A DNA stretch of 64,000 nucleotides from Pseudoscleropodium purum (taxonomy: Eukaryota > Streptophyta > Bryopsida > Hypnales > Brachytheciaceae). The translations under genes and the position numbers were made by a program. Of the stretch, positions 59,569-64,000 are shown one piece after another. The notes beneath the pieces were generated by a model. It was not told the DNA's origin. It did not search any database and worked only from the letters and a program-made list of their open reading frames with translations. Every line of letters begins with the position of its first letter. Within the stretch, counting starts at the first letter, position 1. The DNA lies in NCBI GenBank assembly GCA_963969395.1, contig OZ017803.1, forward strand, positions 1,860,001 to 1,924,000, read 5' to 3'.

Positions 59569-61026
59569 GATCTATAATCAATAAGTGGTATTCAAGGCAT
59601 ATTCAACTCTCCTTCATTCTTCTTTAGTATATTTTAATTATTTTTCCAACCTTTTTCGATGATGTCCTTGAATATATTTCAAATATTTAGGGAAGAGCAA
59701 GTGCTTGGACATGACCAAATGCAAGTCAATTTTTAAGGCATGATTGTATGAATATAATATGAATTTTTAAAGTATTGAAAATGAGTATACCTATAATCAA
59801 CTATAGGCTCTCATGAATTGAAGTTGTCAATGCATAGTTAAAACAAAAATTTGCATAGTGCATTCACCTTAAACTTTGAATATTTGTTGGATTTTCTTCC
59901 ATCATTGTATGCTAAAATTGAACCATTTCAAAGTCCATAGAGTCAAGACTCTAGCACACTTATGAAGCTTTTGTGGTAACATCAAAGGTAAAATACATCA
60001 TACAACTTTTAAAAAAAAATATGCTTCTAAGTTATATTCATTTAATCCACATTACTCTAGAATGATTCATATAGGGATCACTTGATGGGCAATCAACCAT
60101 TTAAACTATAGGTGGTAAATTGCCCATGCATTGCTTGACAAGTGTAATAAAATATATATTGGATGATGAACACAATTATACTTTAGAATGAATGATTTTT
60201 TGGTCCAAATTAGTTTTCATTCATACAAAATAATAATTGAATCTTTTGAAATCCACCTTTCTTGATAATTATATAATATACTTGAATAATGAATATAAAG
60301 CCCATAGTTTAATTCAAGTTCACTTTTGCTATGGTAGAGCATTTTTTTGTCTCTAGAACACTATTGAAGAGGGAATCCGGGCTTTATATTCAAGAATGAT
60401 ATGTAATTCTTTGAAATGAATGGGGTATAGAATACATTTATACAAGATATTAGCAAATAATGCAAATTTTTTTCAAATGGATAATAGAGGTCAAAAAGAG
60501 GGTTATTGATCAAATTTCACTAACAACCATGATTGTATATTATAAACATAGAAAAATTGTATTTAATCTAAGGTAATGTATATGAATAGTATTCGAATAT
60601 TGTATGCAAAAGTTACAAGGGATCGAAGTCCAATTGGTAAATCTTTTAATCTACGTCCTAATGCCAATATCATACTATTGATAAATATATATCATTTATT
60701 CTAATAGGTTTTGACTGAACCAATAAGAATGAATAGAGAAAATAAAAAGAGGTCGTTGTCGGGTAGAGAGCGATCTGCCTCAGGAAATCACGGGGATTCT
60801 GGCTGCGGTTAGAATTGGCGCAGGAATGATCGTAACACTGTCTGAACAAAACGCTGTCGCAGTGAAACACTGTCGTAAATGTTCGTGAATTTGGTCGTTG
60901 AATCTTCTTTGCCGTCTCGGAACTGCTCTCTGTTGGCCTATCCTGTGATGGCTCTAAATAGGTCAGGGATTAGGGAATGTGATAAGAAACCACAGCTTGC
61001 AACAGGTTTACAATGCAAATTTGAAA
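59569..61026. other. Intergenic DNA; GC-balanced stretch at its end
   Basis: AT-rich until about 60730, after which composition becomes balanced (60740-61130). Open frames there (60670-60870 minus, 60879-61067 plus) show no recognisable protein. Confidence 0.4.
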
Positions 61027-61098
61027 ACAACAAGCCTCCAAATCCGGCTAGGAATAACAATAAATGACAACAAGCCTCCAAAACCGGATAGGAATGAC
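61027..61098 (+). repeat. 40-bp tandem duplication
   Basis: CAACAAGCCTCCAAATCCGG at about 61029 recurs 40 bp later as CAACAAGCCTCCAAAACCGG. Each is followed by (C/A)TAGGAAT(A/G)AC. Confidence 0.65.
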
Positions 61099-61200
61099 AA
61101 GCCACAAGCCACAACACACGATTCTTCTATCTTCAAATCTTCAGTGTTTGGCTGAACTTCGATCATGCACCACCGTCACTCCAAAGGTCCGAATCAGGTG

Positions 61201-61740
61201 AGTGATAGCTTTTTGGAAAGCTAACACAAACTTCTACTCTCCTTCCAAATTTCAATTCAATCTAACACTCTGTCCAACCTCCATGGACTCCCGAAGTTTT
61301 GGCTCTTAAAATCAAGGGCAGCAGACCCTTCCTCACTTCGACACTCACAACTCACTCATAAATGCTCCAAATAACTCAAATGATAGCTTTTTAGAAAGCT
61401 CACAAACTCTTCTACACTTCCTCAAAATCTCAAAGCAAACAAGAGACCTGTCCGTCTTCTTTGGTCGATCGAAGTCTTTGCCCCTTCAAATGGGAGGCAG
61501 CAAACCCTCTTCCACTCAAACAAGCACAACTCTCAAATGCATACTTCAAATCAATCAAGCAAGGACTTTTCGGAAACATCACAACATGATACACAAAAGC
61601 TCCCAATTTCATTACAAAATTTTCCACACACAATGAGATCTCGCCCTCCAAACATTCGGTTCCCAATTCTCCTCCAAAAACTCCAACTCCACACTACCAA
61701 ACCGACTTCGAGAAACTTCCCAAGTCTTTTCCTAGATGCC
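61201..61740 (+). repeat. ~178-bp tandem repeat, three degenerate units
   Basis: Units begin GTGATAGCTTTTTGGAAAGC (61201), ATGATAGCTTTTTAGAAAGC (about 61379) and a weaker CAAGGACTTTTCGGAAAC (about 61557), a period of 178 bp. Shared internal landmarks are ACCTCCATGG/ACCTGTCCG, the GAAGT(T/C)TTTG(G/C) stretch and GCAGCA(G/A)ACCCT. Overlapping frames on both strands (61430-61830) are products of the repeat. Confidence 0.65.
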
Positions 61741-62084
61741 AAAGTCCCACATGGACCAGCCCATACCACTTTCACATGGGTGGACCTCCAAACCTTAGCC
61801 AAATGGCTTGGTTTTTATTTTTCTAACTAGAAGTAAAACTTAAAAAAGAAGGTGAAACAGTCTTCACCTTCCAACTATGTAACAAGGCCAAATCAACTCA
61901 AATACTTAGTAAAATTCTAATAAGGGTAAAATAAGTAACGGAACTAGTTAGATGGAAAAATAAACGCCAAATGGTGAAGTGACAGGTCGATGGAGGTAAC
62001 AAAACCGTTCGATAGTCGAAACCAGTCGCCAAGTCGTGGACTTGGTCGGCTAGTTAAAGTCGTCGATGGTTAACCGACCGGTCT
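61741..62084. other. Intergenic DNA, no gene seen
   Basis: Composition turns GC-richer from about 61980, with several CGAT/GTCG-containing short repeats, leading into the tRNA-like segment. Confidence 0.4.
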
Positions 62085-62200
62085 GGGTTTCGATCCCCGT
62101 CAGGCTCGTCGACTGGTCCGGGTAACCCGCGGCTTGGCACTGCTAGTGAGGCAGGAAAATACAGCCGACCCGCTACCCTACCCCTGAGCTATAGTGACAA
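62085..62200 (-). other. tRNA-like pol III promoter boxes, possible SINE head
   Basis: On the minus strand, ACTATAGCTCAGGGGTAGGG (near 62193-62174) fits an A box (TRGCNNARYNGG). GGGGATCGAAACCC (near 62098-62085) fits a B box (GGTTCGANTCC) with one change. The two are about 80-90 bp apart. No cloverleaf with an acceptor stem can be drawn for the segment, so a tRNA-derived SINE or a decayed intron-bearing tRNA is more likely than an active tRNA gene. Confidence 0.35.
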
Positions 62201-62556
62201 GATGCAGGCACCCCAAGATCGTTAACAAGCTCCCGCATTGACCCCAAAACCGTGGTTCTCACCACGACCCCACCTTTTACTTGGTCATTTAAATTTTTAA
62301 ACAACTAACCGCTAATTCAAATCCAATCAAATCTAAATAAACACGCATTTTTACATAATGCAGTGTTTTGCAGTACGACATCGTGATAAAAACTAAAATT
62401 TAGTTTGATAATGGGGCTTGTTAGCCTATCTTGGATGTCTACGTTTTGTCATAACTTAGAGAAATTAGGTAGATGGTTGGTTGTATAACTTTTCTACACT
62501 CTTTTCTAGGAATGCCAAGCCACAAGCTATCTATGTTGTTTGACAAGTCCAATGGG

Positions 62557-62738
62557 CACTAGTAGAAAATGCTGAAATTTCAACAAAATTTTGTTGATTT
62601 TGTTGCGTTGTTCTGGTCACTGTACAACAAAAATCTATTAAAATTAACAAATTTTAACAAATTTCTCTTGTATAGTAACCGGAACAATGCAACCAAATCA
62701 ACAAAATTCTGTTGAAATTTCAGCGTTTTCTACTAGTG
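62557..62738. mobile_element. CACTA-superfamily MITE (182 bp) with GGG target duplication
   Basis: The left end CACTAGTAGAAAATGCTGAA and right end TTCAGCGTTTTCTACTAGTG are inverted repeats that continue with few mismatches through AATTTCAACAAAATT. GGG flanks both sides (62554-62556 and 62739-62741), the 3-bp duplication expected for CACTA/EnSpm elements, whose ends often read CACTAGTAGAAAA. It is non-coding. The frame 62698-62901 runs through it and is not a gene. Confidence 0.85.
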
Positions 62739-63184
62739 GGGGCTTGAACCTAGACCAATCAAGGCAACGGAGGCTCAACCAACCAACTAACCAAGTCCAC
62801 AACTTGGCATATATTTTTTGCTTCCATGAGGTTTTTATTGCCTCTATTTGATGAATGTTGGATTTTATTCTCATATTTTTTTTCCTTTGAAAATTTGTCA
62901 TGTTTTATTTGAATTTTGGTTAAGTTGTTGAAAAAAATGTGAAACTTGTTATACCTTTTTAATGATCTTTGAGGACTTGTGGCTCCAATACTAGAAAAAA
63001 ATTAGACCTTAGGAGGTCTGTGAGTTTTAAACCCCCCTGGTCTAATTAAAGAGGAAATTTATTTATTTATTTATTTTATATTTAGCATATTATGTAGCAC
63101 TATTGGTGCCATGTCACATTTTACTTTTTTTTTAATAATTAAAAAGAATTGTACTTACACCGCATGGTGTTGAAAAATGAAAGC
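62739..63184. other. Intergenic DNA, no gene seen
   Basis: A (TTTA)n run at 63056-63077 and a short inverted pair around 63003-63050 (TTAGACC and GGTCTAA) are the only structures. Confidence 0.45.
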
Positions 63185-64000
63185 TTAACCCCTAAAGGAC
63201 TAAGGTGCATTTTTTGGCAACATAACTTTTTTGAGTAGGTGCATGTGAATGGAGATTTCCATAGTTTGGGCCCAAATTTTAATAGAAGGTGTGGACAAGG
63301 AATATTTGTCGTGTGCACTAAAATTTCAAGACATTTGGAATTATGTGTCAAAAGTTATGGCCTAATATGTAGTTTGTTTCTCAACTCAAATAGACCGGAC
63401 AGATTTGAAAAAATCACTTTTTTCAAAAATAAAAATTTGAAATTATTTTTTTGATTTATACATACATAGAAAGCTTTTAATCATTCCATTTTGATCAATG
63501 AGTCAAAAGTTATGAGGTGTTTTAGTTTGCGGGCAATTATAAAGTTTCTACTTCAAAATAAACTTTGAAGTTTTATATTGAACTCAATTTTCAATATTTT
63601 TAGAAAAAAATAAAAAAATAAAGTGAAGATTGTTTATTAAAACATTACAACCATTGGAATTGGCATTTCCCAATTTCATAACTAAATTATTAATAGTTTC
63701 GTATTTTGATTCATTCTCTACTTCTTTCTACTTACTATTTTTTTCCTATGTGTTGTACAATTCCAAATGATTTGAAAATTTTCAAGCATGTAATCAACTT
63801 GCATTGAAGAATGAATTCAAAGAGTTGAAACCATTTTAGACATTTTTTGATACAAATGTGACCTTGTGAAGTGCAGCTGCCTGGTTTTTTTCAAGGCCCC
63901 CAAAAGGCTTTTTGTCAATTGAAACACTAATATCTTGCAATCTACATAGTGAAAATTTCTGAATTTTTTTCCACATCTTTTCACATTATCATTATAAAAG
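63185..64000 (+). mobile_element. TTAA-family element, cut by the window end
   Basis: The left end TTAACCCCTAAAGGACTAAG (TTAA 63185-63188) is followed by CATTTTTTGGCAACATAA. The interior follows 31193-32119 closely (AAAATAAACTTTGAAG, GGAATTGGCATTTCCCAA, GTTGTACAATTCCAAATGA). By comparison the right end should lie roughly 110 bp beyond the window. It is non-coding. Confidence 0.65.

Overview
This is AT-rich nuclear DNA from a land plant. It is gene-poor and dense with decayed transposons. Only one gene is fully convincing: a four-exon LEA_2/WHy (late embryogenesis abundant, desiccation-related) protein on the + strand at 51321-54818, with clean GT-AG introns and a 333-residue product close in length and layout to the two-domain LEA14-like proteins of land plants. 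Plant-type repeats agree with this: a CACTA miniature element with a 3-bp target duplication, TA-flanked miniature elements, and a PIF/Harbinger transposase relic. I cannot fix the species.

Layout. 1-14.5 kb: intergenic DNA packed with repeats. These are a ~300-330 bp miniature family (2160, 5399, 8316, 11205), a 141-bp family (7593, 12328), a ~160-bp family (11793), a nested hairpin (12011), a long inverted repeat (12474-13262) and three intact members of a TTAA-flanked family (3292-4216, 10422-10998, 13589-14498). 14.5-22 kb: sparse DNA, then a probable multi-exon gene relic (18051-21936) whose interior holds ~16 degenerate units of a ~105-bp tandem repeat. 22-27 kb: another TTAA element, a duplicated block carrying a 289-bp insertion in one copy, and two more copies of the ~166-bp family. 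27.3-30.9 kb: a more GC-balanced, gene-like stretch with a 48-codon minus-strand ORF (29536-29682). 31-46 kb: more TTAA elements (31193-32119 and a possible 2.2-kb one at 42842-45003), a Harbinger pseudogene (34191-34649), a ~180-bp tandem array and two inverted repeats. 47-55 kb: a GC-richer stretch with an 89-bp tandem duplication, a possible first exon at 48.1 kb, a CACTA-like element and the LEA gene. 55-64 kb: repeats again, including a ~178-bp tandem array, tRNA-like pol III boxes, a CACTA MITE and further TTAA elements.

The best novelty candidates are two. First, an interspersed family bounded by TTAA-CCC(C/T).. ends, the signature of piggyBac-type transposition; one copy interrupts a duplicated repeat whose other copy has a single TTAA at about the same place. 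Second, the LEA gene's structure: three decayed tandem copies of the end of exon 1 lie inside intron 1, and the intron 2 acceptor is duplicated, so that the upstream acceptor would lead to an immediate stop. No CRISPR array, rRNA gene or canonical tRNA gene was seen.
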